A DNA stretch of 33,862 nucleotides from Cuspidothrix issatschenkoi CHARLIE-1 (GCF_002934005.1 NZ_PGEM01000082.1:1-33862); one strand, 5' to 3'. Shown: positions 25,874 to 33,804, numbered from the stretch's first letter. Notes: generated by a model not told the origin, from the letters alone. A program made the numbers and translations.

Positions 25874-27529
25874 GTGAATCATTTAACAAATAAGTTGCCA
25901 CAAAAACTCAATTTTTATCGTTCAATGAATAACAATTATCAGAGATGGCAAGGTGATTTAAATACTGTATCCTTTGATGCAAAAACTATTAAAGATAAAC
26001 TGATGAATTTGAATTTACCTTGTTATATTCTTGAAAAAGAAGGAGAAATTGGCATTAGCAATCAAGGCAATTTATCATATAGTGCTAACGGTAAAAATCA
26101 GGATCTAGAAATGGTTTTATCTGTTCCTGCCATAGCATTTAATCAATTAGGTGATCCGAATTTTCTAGAGTTTTATGGCGTAAAATATGCTTATGCAACT
26201 GGAGCGATGGCTCAAGGTATTGCATCTGAAGAAATGGTAATTACTCTAGGGAAAGCCAATATTTTAAGCTCCTTTGGTGCAGGTGGTTTATCTCCTCATC
26301 GAGTAGAAACAGCAATTCATAAAATTCAAGGAGCTTTACATAACAAACCCTATGCTTTTAACTTACTTCATAGTCCTAGTGAACCTGCTATAGAACGGCG
26401 TTTAATTGATTTGTATTTACAGCATCAAGTCAGGATAATTGAAGCCTCTGCATTCTTAGATTTGAGTGATAATATAGTCTACTATCGGGCGGCTGGACTA
26501 AGTTTAAATTCAGCTAATGAAATCGAAATCAAAAATAAAATCATCGCTAAGGTTTCCCGTCGAGAAGTTGCTACTAAATTTCTTCAACCCGCACCCACAA
26601 AAATCATTAAACAATTAGTTGAAAAAGGGTTAATTAGCGAATTGCAAGCTAATCTTGCGGAAAAAATTTCCTTAGCTGATGATATTACCATAGAGGCAGA
26701 TTCAGGTGGACATACAGATAATCGTCCTCTAGTTTGTTTATTACCTTCTATCCTAGAATTAAGAGATGAAATTCAACGCAAATATGGTTATGAAAAACCT
26801 GTAAGAATTGGTGTTGCCGGGGGAATTTCTACACCTCAATCAGCATTAGCAGCTTTTATGATGGGTGCAGCATATATTGTTACAGGTTCTATTAATCAAT
26901 CTTGCCTGGAAGCTGGTACTTCTGCGTATACAAAAAAGTTACTAGCAGAGGCAGAAATGACAGATGTAATGATGGCACCGGCGGCAGATATGTTTGAAAT
27001 GGGAGTAAAACTGCAAGTGCTGAAAAAAGGAACTCTCTTCCCACTGCGCGCTCAAAAACTATGGGAATTATATAAAAACTATAATTCAATCAGCGAAATT
27101 CCTCCAAATGAAATAGAAAAGTTGGAAAACCAAATTTTCCGAAAAACAATTACCGAAATTTGGCGAGAGACATCTGCTTATTTATCCCAACGTAACCCCG
27201 AAAAATTAAGTAAAGCAGCCAACAATCCTAAACTAAAAATGGCATTAATATTTCGCTGGTATTTAGGACTATCTTCCCGATGGTCAAACAATGGAGAAAA
27301 AGGTCGAGAAATTGATTATCAGATTTGGTGTGGCCCAGCTATGGGAAGCTTTAATAATTGGGTACGCGGTTCTTATTTAGCAGATGTTAATAATCGCCGA
27401 GTAGTTAATGTTGCCGATGAAATTATGACAGGAGCAGCGTATTTATATCGCATTCAAAACTTAAAAATCCAAGGCTTACAAATGCCAGAAGATTACAGCC
27501 AATATCATCCACAAAGTAGCTTGGGTTGA
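25874..27529 (+). CDS. pfaD: PfaD-like FMN-dependent enoyl reductase
   Basis: 551 residues from GTG, with AGAGG 9 bases upstream. PfaD proteins are TIM-barrel flavoproteins related to 2-nitropropane dioxygenase, which act in trans to reduce the enoyl intermediate of PUFA-type synthases. Signatures: GAGGLSPHRVE (about 136-146), EADSGGHTDNRPL with H280, VRIGVAGGISTPQ and GAAYIVTGSINQS (flavin phosphate region), and the PfaD-specific C-terminal block IWCGPAMGSFNNWVRGSYL and GAAYLYRI. With the KR and DH of gene 1 this would allow full reduction of the chain. The stop lies inside a set of inverted repeats. Confidence 0.92.
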   Translation: MNHLTNKLPQKLNFYRSMNNNYQRWQGDLNTVSFDAKTIKDKLMNLNLPCYILEKEGEIGISNQGNLSYSANGKNQDLEMVLSVPAIAFNQLGDPNFLEFYGVKYAYATGAMAQGIASEEMVITLGKANILSSFGAGGLSPHRVETAIHKIQGALHNKPYAFNLLHSPSEPAIERRLIDLYLQHQVRIIEASAFLDLSDNIVYYRAAGLSLNSANEIEIKNKIIAKVSRREVATKFLQPAPTKIIKQLVEKGLISELQANLAEKISLADDITIEADSGGHTDNRPLVCLLPSILELRDEIQRKYGYEKPVRIGVAGGISTPQSALAAFMMGAAYIVTGSINQSCLEAGTSAYTKKLLAEAEMTDVMMAPAADMFEMGVKLQVLKKGTLFPLRAQKLWELYKNYNSISEIPPNEIEKLENQIFRKTITEIWRETSAYLSQRNPEKLSKAANNPKLKMALIFRWYLGLSSRWSNNGEKGREIDYQIWCGPAMGSFNNWVRGSYLADVNNRRVVNVADEIMTGAAYLYRIQNLKIQGLQMPEDYSQYHPQSSLG

Positions 27530-27587
27530 GTGACAGTGAAACCCAACATTATTAAGAATTTTGTTGGGTTTTGTTCCTTAACCCAAC
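27521..27587. repeat. alternating inverted-repeat array, family D
   Basis: Four arms that can pair in different ways: TTGGGTT (27521-27527, overlapping the pfaD stop), AAACCCAACA (27539-27548), TGTTGGGTTT (27562-27571) and AACCCAAC (27580-27587). Arms 2 and 3 form a 10-bp stem. The block resembles the GTTGGGTT...AACCCAAC repeats scattered in Nostocales genomes. Confidence 0.75.
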
Positions 27588-27615
27588 CTACATTTTACCA
27601 AAGATTGTGATAAAT

Positions 27616-28944
27616 ATGGCTATAAATAAAAAGTTAGGACAGCTAGAAGAAACAATGGAAATTCTGAATCAACGCGCTAAAACATGGAATTTAGTAACCA
27701 TTAGCCGGATTCAAGGACACCTTCAAGAAACAGTTCTCAGACAGTCTTTAGATATTATTCAATATCGTCATCCCGCGCTTAATTCTCACATTATTAACTC
27801 TAAAAATTCTTACTATTATCAGTCTACAGGTACAGGAAAACTTCCTTTAGAAGTTGTTAATATTAGAGAAAGTCAGGAATGGGAAGCAGTCGTAAATGCA
27901 GAGATGAATCAGGTAATTGATAGTAGTAAATATCTGCTCAGAGTTGTACTTGTGAAAATAGCAAATCAGCAGAATATCAATTATTTAATTACAACTACAC
28001 ATCATGCTATTACCGACGGTTTATCTAGTATCCAACTGCATTCAGAAATTTTAACATATTGTGAAAAAATCAAAGCTGGTGAGCCGATTCAAGCTATCAC
28101 TACTTTAGAATCTCTCCCACCTATTGAAAAACTATTACCTACATGGACAAATAGTTTCAAAAGCAAACTAGGTAGAATTGCTTTATTATTAAATATCGCA
28201 TTTCAAAAATATTGGAATCAACCAAAAGCATTAAGAGTAGAAAAATATGTTCCTATTTCTCAACGCCGTTGTGAAATCATTCATAGACGACTTAGCCAAG
28301 AAGCAACCGAACAGTTTATGCAGCAATGCAGACAAGAAAATACTACAGTACAAGGTGCTTTATGTGCGGCACTAATGTTAACAGCTTCCCAGGAAATTAT
28401 TAAAACCGATGAAAATACTTGTCGCGTTAGTTGTTTATCATATCTTGATTTAAGAAGACGGTTGCAGTCAGAAATTAGTCGAGAAAATATGACGGTTTTA
28501 GCTGCTTCCTTGATGACATTTTATCAAATTAATAATCATACCTCCTTTTGGGAATTAGCGCGAAAGGTAAAACATACGCTTAATAAGAAAATTCACCACG
28601 GGGAAATTTTTCAAATGGTTTTTTTAGCTAAACATCTCATAAATTTTTCTTTGCTATTCCCCAATCAAGTATCTGCTACAGTTTCAGTTTCTAATGTGGG
28701 TAAAGTTAATATACCCCATAGATATGGGGAATTAGAACTAGAAGAAATCAGTTTCGTTGGTTCTCATGCTTTATATGCAGGAATGTTTATTGTTCATGCT
28801 GCTACTTTTAAGGAAAAAATGACACTCAATTTTGTATTTTCTCACCCTTCTTTACATCGGCAAACCATAGAAAAGATTGTGGATAATTGTATAAATTGCA
28901 TTATGAAATTTTCGTCTCATCAATTAATATCTGGAGTAACATAA
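27616..28944 (+). CDS. condensation-fold acyltransferase (PapA-like)
   Basis: 442 residues from ATG 27616. An upstream TTG at 27571 is in frame, but it lies in a palindromic repeat and is rejected. The catalytic motif HHAITDG (H129, H130, D134) places it in the condensation/chloramphenicol-acetyltransferase superfamily. YLDLRRRL and the C-terminal SNVGKVNIP are like PapA and alcohol acyltransferase proteins, while no NRPS context (A domain) is seen. Such enzymes transfer an acyl group from a carrier protein to an alcohol or amine. The next gene, a free ACP, starts at the base after its stop, which suggests the two work as a pair: ACP-bound chain in, ester or amide out. This could be the release step of the cluster, since no thioesterase is present. 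Confidence 0.82.
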   Translation: MAINKKLGQLEETMEILNQRAKTWNLVTISRIQGHLQETVLRQSLDIIQYRHPALNSHIINSKNSYYYQSTGTGKLPLEVVNIRESQEWEAVVNAEMNQVIDSSKYLLRVVLVKIANQQNINYLITTTHHAITDGLSSIQLHSEILTYCEKIKAGEPIQAITTLESLPPIEKLLPTWTNSFKSKLGRIALLLNIAFQKYWNQPKALRVEKYVPISQRRCEIIHRRLSQEATEQFMQQCRQENTTVQGALCAALMLTASQEIIKTDENTCRVSCLSYLDLRRRLQSEISRENMTVLAASLMTFYQINNHTSFWELARKVKHTLNKKIHHGEIFQMVFLAKHLINFSLLFPNQVSATVSVSNVGKVNIPHRYGELELEEISFVGSHALYAGMFIVHAATFKEKMTLNFVFSHPSLHRQTIEKIVDNCINCIMKFSSHQLISGVT

Positions 28945-29250
28945 ATGAATAATAATCTTACTAATTCCCTACTTAATAACCAAGATAACGCCACCAAAAT
29001 TCAAGCTTGGTTAGTTGCAGAAATTTCCTCTTTACTGGGCGTAGACCCAGAAGAAATAAATATTCGTGAACCTTTAGATAGTTACGGTTTAGACTCAGCA
29101 CAAACCATAGTTATCGCCAGTAAAGCCGAAAAGCTTTTGGGATTCAAAATATCATTAATTCATCTTTGGTATTATCCCACTATTGAAGAACTTTCTCTCA
29201 GATTATCTGAAGAATTAGAAAATTCCCAGTCAGAAATTATCCAGATATAA
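28945..29250 (+). CDS. free-standing acyl carrier protein
   Basis: 101 residues. The phosphopantetheine attachment site is S51 in YGLDSAQ; flanking segments (VAEISSLLGVDPEEINIREP and HLWYYPTIEELSLRL) match the four-helix carrier fold. The ATG immediately follows the stop of the acyltransferase gene, and a GGAG lies within the end of that gene. The sequence differs strongly from the two ACPs in the synthase (GIDSIK type), so it is a separate station, probably receiving the finished chain or an acceptor-bound group. A phosphopantetheinyl transferase is needed but not encoded here. Confidence 0.9.
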   Translation: MNNNLTNSLLNNQDNATKIQAWLVAEISSLLGVDPEEINIREPLDSYGLDSAQTIVIASKAEKLLGFKISLIHLWYYPTIEELSLRLSEELENSQSEIIQI

Positions 29251-29305
29251 CCTCTACAAATTCTGTTTAATTACTGACAATGTAGTTTTTCCTCCTTGAT
29301 TATTG

Positions 29306-29349
29306 GGACACTTCGCCAGATTAGGATTGCCTAATTTAGCTAGGTGTCC
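29306..29349 (+). promoter_or_regulatory. two-stem hairpin upstream of the TubC-domain gene
   Basis: Outer stem GGACACTT / AGGTGTCC (29306-29313 with 29342-29349, one G-U pair) and inner stem ATTAGG / CCTAAT (29320-29325 with 29330-29335). It lies in the 140-base gap after the ACP gene. No T-tract, so a processing or leader structure is more likely than a terminator. Confidence 0.45.
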
Positions 29350-29390
29350 TCTTTCCTAAAATCTGATTTTTAAACACAGGAAACTTTGTT

Positions 29391-31241
29391 ATGAGCGCGG
29401 CAGAAATTTTAGCAAAACTTACTCAACAAGGTGTATTATTTTGGGCAGAAAATAGCAAACTAAATATTCGTTCTCCCAAAGGTGTAATTACTCCAGAAAT
29501 ACAAGTAGAAATATCCACCCACAAAGAAGATATTTTAGCCTTAATTCAGGAAATGACTGTTAATAATAACTATGCTGGTGAACCTTTAATTCAAGGTATT
29601 AGTTTACAGACCATTGGTAAATTAATTGGGGGATTTTCTGGAGAAGCATATCAATTGCCAATTATTAACCCTCAATTCATGGCTGAAAATTTGAAAGTTA
29701 CTTTTAGACCTTTACCTGATTTTTATCAAAATAAAGCTATTATTAGATTTCGCCAAAAATTAATTTTTTATTTGCAAAAGCATGGGGTGAAAGTAATTCC
29801 CTGGAGAGAAGCGACAACGGAATTAAAACACACTATTAAAATTCCTCTTGTGAACTGGGATAAATCCTTAAAAATGCACGGAGTTAGAGCTGATATTGAT
29901 GCTGTAATAGATGTAGAAAGACCAAATTCATGGTTAAGAAAATTAGGAATATTTGTAGCAGAAGGTTGGTATAACTTATCTTATACATGGCTGAAAGAAA
30001 AACAGCAAATGTCTGTTGTTCAAATTGCTAAATTGAGTAGTTGGGCTGAAGATCACGCCGCTAAATATGTAGAAGATCCGACTAATACACAAGTGGTAAT
30101 TCTCACTGATATAGATGATGAATTTGTTAACCCGGTTACACCTTATTCAGAAAAAATCCGTCTGGGTATTAATACATTAGTAAAAACTTTTTCAGAAATT
30201 GTCATTGGTGTATGTGAGGAAAGATTTTCCATTCTCAATATGAATCTTTCTGATTCTATTTTTGATCAAGATGAAATTGAAGATTTTGCTTTAAAATCAC
30301 TAATTCCGAAAATTTTTGTCCCTATTACTCCTTTATTAATTAGTCGTTTTGAAGTAGGAGAATATAATCCTCACCTATCAACCTATGCGGTAAAATTAGC
30401 AAAATTAGGGCAAGACTTAGCATCTACAGGTTTATTTCCGTCTGGCTTCAAGTTGGATGAAGTTATTAAAAGAAAATCCCATCGAGATATTGTTGATGTA
30501 ATTGTCAATGGTAGAACAGGAGTATCCTATGGTTTTGTTGCTTATGCTGAACCTCCTCATTATGTGGGTAAGCAAGAAATCACAAGTGATGAATGGGAAA
30601 ATTTATTACCTGTGGTGGGATTTAGTAGTTATGAATTGCGTCAAAATGAACAAGGTAGGCGTTATATTAAACTAGATATTAATGGCGAAAATCAATTTAA
30701 GCAAATACCGGATATTTGGCTATTGAGTTCTCGTTCTGGTGCAAATAAAACCGATCTAAAGATTGATGCTGATATTCTCAGGATTGGTTTACAAGATAAA
30801 TTATATTTGCAATTACCATTAGGAAGTGATGCCAAAAAATCAGATATCAAACCTTCCTATGATATTTATGTGATGTTGGCTATTAGTCTGGCGGCGGCTT
30901 TATACACACCAGAATTAATTGCCAATGGTGCGCCAATTGTTCATTTTCATGGCTATCCTAGTTTTGATTGGTTTGAAGATAATGAATATTGTGTTGGGGT
31001 AGATAATCCTTCTGTTCCTTGTGGTACGTATGAATCAGGAGTTTTCAATTTTTTAGGCATTGCTAATTTAGGCAGTCAAATAATCAATAATGTGAATTTA
31101 ATTAGCTTAGTAGAACCAGATCATGGCACAAATTTTATTGCTAGTGATTTAGAGTATTTGGTTACTAGGTTAAAATCTGGGTGCCTCACTGGACAAATTC
31201 AACTAGGTGGGAAAAATTTTCCGTCCCTGAAGCATCGGTAA
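29391..31241 (+). CDS. protein with TubC-type docking domain and an unrecognised body
   Basis: 616 residues. Residues 1-55 (AEILAKLTQQGVLFWAENSK and on to ILALIQE) match the TubC N-terminal docking domain, which joins subunits of NRPS/PKS assembly lines. The remaining 560 residues resemble nothing I can name. No ACP, A-domain, methyltransferase, P450 or SDR motif is visible, and there is no signal peptide or membrane segment. Candidate functional residues cluster late: H518 and H520 in VHFHGYPSFDWF, C534 in EYCVGVD and C544 in VPCGTYESG. Acid-rich segments (LTDIDDEF, FDQDEIEDF) occur midway. It is the last gene of the cluster and directly followed by a hairpin. The docking domain says it meets a partner of the assembly line; a tailoring or acceptor-making role is inference. 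Confidence 0.8.
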   Translation: MSAAEILAKLTQQGVLFWAENSKLNIRSPKGVITPEIQVEISTHKEDILALIQEMTVNNNYAGEPLIQGISLQTIGKLIGGFSGEAYQLPIINPQFMAENLKVTFRPLPDFYQNKAIIRFRQKLIFYLQKHGVKVIPWREATTELKHTIKIPLVNWDKSLKMHGVRADIDAVIDVERPNSWLRKLGIFVAEGWYNLSYTWLKEKQQMSVVQIAKLSSWAEDHAAKYVEDPTNTQVVILTDIDDEFVNPVTPYSEKIRLGINTLVKTFSEIVIGVCEERFSILNMNLSDSIFDQDEIEDFALKSLIPKIFVPITPLLISRFEVGEYNPHLSTYAVKLAKLGQDLASTGLFPSGFKLDEVIKRKSHRDIVDVIVNGRTGVSYGFVAYAEPPHYVGKQEITSDEWENLLPVVGFSSYELRQNEQGRRYIKLDINGENQFKQIPDIWLLSSRSGANKTDLKIDADILRIGLQDKLYLQLPLGSDAKKSDIKPSYDIYVMLAISLAAALYTPELIANGAPIVHFHGYPSFDWFEDNEYCVGVDNPSVPCGTYESGVFNFLGIANLGSQIINNVNLISLVEPDHGTNFIASDLEYLVTRLKSGCLTGQIQLGGKNFPSLKHR

Positions 31242-31243
31242 CA

Positions 31244-31276
31244 AGATCCCCGACTTCTTCAAGAAGTCGGGGATCT
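31244..31276. repeat. palindromic repeat, family A copy 3; possible cluster terminator
   Basis: A perfect 16-bp stem (AGATCCCCGACTTCTT and complement) around one base, starting 3 bases after the final stop of the cluster. There is no T-tract. A GGGGGATCT duplicate of the right end follows. Confidence 0.8.
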
Positions 31277-31595
31277 GGGGGATCTGAAATCTGGTAAATA
31301 TCTATTGATCTCTCTATGTATTTGACTAAAAATTACCAGAAAAGTCATACAGTACAAGACTTTTACCCCTGAACTACTATATTTCGGCTGGATAAATGTC
31401 CATCTTTGCGCCATGAGGGGAGAATTGTGGCAGGATGGAAAGAAGCCCGTGCAACAACCATTCCCCATGGGAAAATCTAAATAAAATCCTTAGTTTTGCG
31501 CCGTCAATGAAATTTTGGCGGAAGGGATTTACTATATTCTGAATGTTAGTGAATTGCGATCGCAAGCTATATATCCTCCCAACCTTGACTATGAA
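31277..31595. other. 319-base spacer between the lipid cluster and pipX
   Basis: Holds a small hairpin AAAAGTC / GACTTTT (31340-31364, 11-base loop) ending in four T, a weak rho-independent terminator candidate for the lipid cluster. An imperfect inverted pair CCATGAGGGG / TTCCCCATGG spans 31411-31470. The pipX promoter should lie here. No NtcA site was seen. Confidence 0.4.
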
Positions 31596-31874
31596 ATGAA
31601 TCCAGAAAACTCAGAAACTTACATAAATCATCCAACTTGGGGTTTACTCTATAGGATCTGTATGGTTGATGAGAACCAGGATCTGTTTACCACACTCTAT
31701 GCCCAACGTTTATTTTTTCTAGTCACAACTGAACTTAAAGTTCTGAAATTTCAGCCTATTGGCCGGACTGAAGCGAGAATGATGCTGGAAAATCGCTTGC
31801 GTACTTTACGCCGCAGTGGCACGTCCCAAGAGTACAAACAACTTCAAGGTGTTCTCCAACGGACTTTCCAATGA
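31596..31874 (+). CDS. pipX: PipX, NtcA co-activator and PII partner
   Basis: 92 residues from ATG 31596. The frame is open to 31515, but the family starts just before the conserved NHPTxGLLY segment (here YINHPTWGLLYRIC), so the longer form is rejected. PipX binds NtcA with 2-oxoglutarate under nitrogen limitation to activate transcription, and is sequestered by PII when nitrogen is ample. Conserved blocks seen: LYAQRLFFLV (Tudor-like domain that contacts PII and NtcA) and IGRTEARMMLENRLRTLRR plus the C-terminal helices. The stop overlaps the pipY start by 4 bases (ATGA), the usual tightly coupled pair. This matters here because the lipid cluster next door has an NtcA-type promoter. Confidence 0.93.
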   Translation: MNPENSETYINHPTWGLLYRICMVDENQDLFTTLYAQRLFFLVTTELKVLKFQPIGRTEARMMLENRLRTLRRSGTSQEYKQLQGVLQRTFQ

Positions 31875-32539
31875 GTAATTCTATCACCGATAACGTTACT
31901 CAAATTCAGGCCTCACTCCCATCTACAGTGAGGTTGATTGCTGTAACAAAAAGAGTATCTACTGACTTGATGCGGGAGGCTTATGCCGCAGGACTTCGTG
32001 ATTTTGCCGAAAGTCGCATCCAAGAAGCTGCCAGTAAACAAGCCGAGTTACAAGATTTACCGGATATTACCTGGCACTTTATTGGGCATTTACAAACTAA
32101 TAAGGCTAAAAAAGCCTTAGAATTATTTTCTTGGATTCACTCTGTTGATAGCTTACCCCTCGCACAACGCTTAAATACTCTAGCGCAAGAATTAGATTTG
32201 TCCCCGAATGTGTGCTTACAAATCAAAATTCTCCCCGATCCTAACAAATCTGGTTGGATGATACCAGAATTATTGGCGGACTTAGAAGCACTTAACCAAT
32301 GTCAAAATTTACAAATTCAAGGTTTGATGACAATTCCCCCACTAGACTTAAAAGATGAGGAAATTTTGTCGGTGTTTCATCGTACTTATGAATTAGCACA
32401 AACAATTCAGGGGCAAAACTGGTCAAATATTACAATGCAGCAATTATCAATGGGTATGTCCGGGGATTATCTATTGGCAGTTGCAGCAGGAGCAACCATG
32501 GTAAGATTAGGTACAATTTTATTTGGTCAACGATCTTAA
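31871..32539 (+). CDS. pipY: PipY, YggS/COG0325 PLP-binding homeostasis protein
   Basis: 222 residues. The PLP-binding lysine is K27 in LIAVTKRVS; other family blocks are FAESRIQEA, WHFIGHLQTNK, LMTIPP and the phosphate-binding LSMGMSGDY near the end. The proteins have a single TIM-barrel domain without known catalysis and keep vitamin B6 and amino-acid pools balanced. Start overlaps pipX by 4 bases, indicating translational coupling. Confidence 0.94.
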   Translation: MSNSITDNVTQIQASLPSTVRLIAVTKRVSTDLMREAYAAGLRDFAESRIQEAASKQAELQDLPDITWHFIGHLQTNKAKKALELFSWIHSVDSLPLAQRLNTLAQELDLSPNVCLQIKILPDPNKSGWMIPELLADLEALNQCQNLQIQGLMTIPPLDLKDEEILSVFHRTYELAQTIQGQNWSNITMQQLSMGMSGDYLLAVAAGATMVRLGTILFGQRS

Positions 32540-32915
32540 TTAGGGCTGTGGTTATGGTGATATACAGCATAATTGATCATCATTTAAGAATTTATCTGGT
32601 CAGCTATTGATAATTGTTAAAAAATATAATACCCTCGCCAGTATCATTAATCTAAAAAAGGGGTGACACCACCCTTGCCTTTAATAGTGATTAGGCTATA
32701 ATCTTAACTCATTGTTACAGATTAGTTAATGTGCAGGTATTACCATCAATATTTGTTGATTACTGATAACTGATAACTGATACTCAGGGTTAAAGTCAGT
32801 AGTACAATATGCTACGTAAAACATCTACTATGATTAGAACTACTTCCTAAGAAGGACATAAAGGTAACTTAATAGTCAGGAAAATTAAGGAAATTTCAAC
32901 CCGGGAGCGTACAAG
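32540..32915. other. 376-base spacer before sepF
   Basis: Contains a short hairpin GGGTG-ACAC-CACCC (32661-32674) after pipY without a T-tract, and a heptamer tandem repeat (TGATAAC, 32762-32783). The sepF promoter should lie after it. No coding frame is supported. Confidence 0.45.
32762..32783. repeat. heptamer tandem repeat TGATAAC
   Basis: Three consecutive units, the last incomplete, in the sepF upstream region; same class as the other short tandem repeats in the window. Confidence 0.65.
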
Positions 32916-33518
32916 ATGAGCAATATATTTTCTAAACTCAGGGACTTTGTTGGCTTAAATGAGCAGGTAGAATACGAATATTACGAGGAAGAAGCTGATA
33001 CAGCCGATTCCTATCGCAATGTCTATCAACAAGAAAATTCCCAACCAGCACCCCAACAGGAAACCACTCCTGTAAATCGTCGCTGGCGGGAAAATCCATC
33101 AACAAGTACAGAAGAAGTAGCAGCAACAGTATCCAAACCTATGAATAATGTTATTGGTATGCCGGGTGCAATTAATGGGATATCCGAGGTTCTAGTCCTC
33201 GAACCTCGCACATTTGAAGAAATGCCTCAAGCAATTCAAGCATTGCGCGAACGCAAATCAGTAGTATTGAACTTGACAATTATGGATCCTGATCAAGCTC
33301 AACGTGCTGTTGACTTTGTTGCTGGTGGTACATACGCTTTAGACGGACATCAAGAACGAATTGGTGAAAGCATCTTCTTGTTTACCCCCAGTTGCGTGCA
33401 AGTTAGCACTCAGAGCGGTTTAATTCACGAAGCACCTCAACCAGCAGCCCGTCCTACACGTCCAGCAACCGCTGCAACTCCAGCCTGGGGGAATGAACCC
33501 ACTCGGATGGCACAGTAG
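32916..33518 (+). CDS. sepF: cell division protein SepF (Cdv2)
   Basis: 200 residues, with GGGAG 8 bases before the ATG. SepF binds FtsZ filaments and membranes and aligns the Z-ring; it is essential for normal division in cyanobacteria. The N-terminal amphipathic helix ([14 protein letters not shown]) is the membrane-binding element, followed by an acidic Tyr/Glu-rich linker ([15 protein letters not shown]) and a Gln/Pro-rich stretch. The SepF/DUF552 core runs from about 92 to 170 ([48 protein letters not shown]). An Ala/Pro/Thr-rich tail ends the protein. In cyanobacteria pipX-pipY-sepF is commonly followed by proC; the window ends before any such gene starts. Confidence 0.95.
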   Translation: MSNIFSKLRDFVGLNEQVEYEYYEEEADTADSYRNVYQQENSQPAPQQETTPVNRRWRENPSTSTEEVAATVSKPMNNVIGMPGAINGISEVLVLEPRTFEEMPQAIQALRERKSVVLNLTIMDPDQAQRAVDFVAGGTYALDGHQERIGESIFLFTPSCVQVSTQSGLIHEAPQPAARPTRPATAATPAWGNEPTRMAQ

Positions 33519-33586
33519 GTTTAATTAGTCATTAGTTCATAGTTTTCAATCCCAATTTATGAAGAAGGATGATTAACTATTAATAA

Positions 33587-33767
33587 CGGGACTTAAACAC
33601 TTTTGAGGAAGAAATAAGCCTCAAATCCTTCCGGGGTAAGGGAAATACATTGAATACCCAAAAACGCCTGTAACCCAGATATAACAACAGACCAATCGAA
33701 ACGATGTAAAACCCCTTTGGGATATAGGTTTGAGGATATTTTAAAGGTGTTTTTTGCCTAAGTCCCG
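33587..33767. repeat. 181-base nested foldback element
   Basis: Ends are a perfect 9-bp inverted repeat CGGGACTTA (33587-33595) / TAAGTCCCG (33759-33767). Inside, TTTGAGG (33602-33608), CCTCAAA (33619-33625) and TTTGAGG (33729-33735) allow two alternative stems, and GGGGT (33633-33637) pairs with ACCCC (33711-33715). The order is nested, so the whole block can fold into one long structure. It could be a MITE or a structured RNA. Confidence 0.5.
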
Positions 33768-33804
33768 ATAATTGACCATTAACTAGTGACTAGTCAACCA
33801 CCCA

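Noticed and set aside
27571-27615. TTG start for the acyltransferase gene
   Set aside because: It lies inside the family D inverted repeat; ATG 27616 begins the conserved part.
27616-28944. NRPS condensation domain
   Set aside because: No adenylation domain or peptide carrier module is nearby, and the C-terminal features are those of PapA-like acyltransferases.
31399-31545. Possible small coding frame on the plus strand before pipX
   Set aside because: It has an early stop, no ribosome binding site and lies among inverted repeats; no protein family is recognisable.
31515-31595. Long form of PipX
   Set aside because: Known PipX proteins begin shortly before NHPTxGLLY; the extra 27 residues have no family match.
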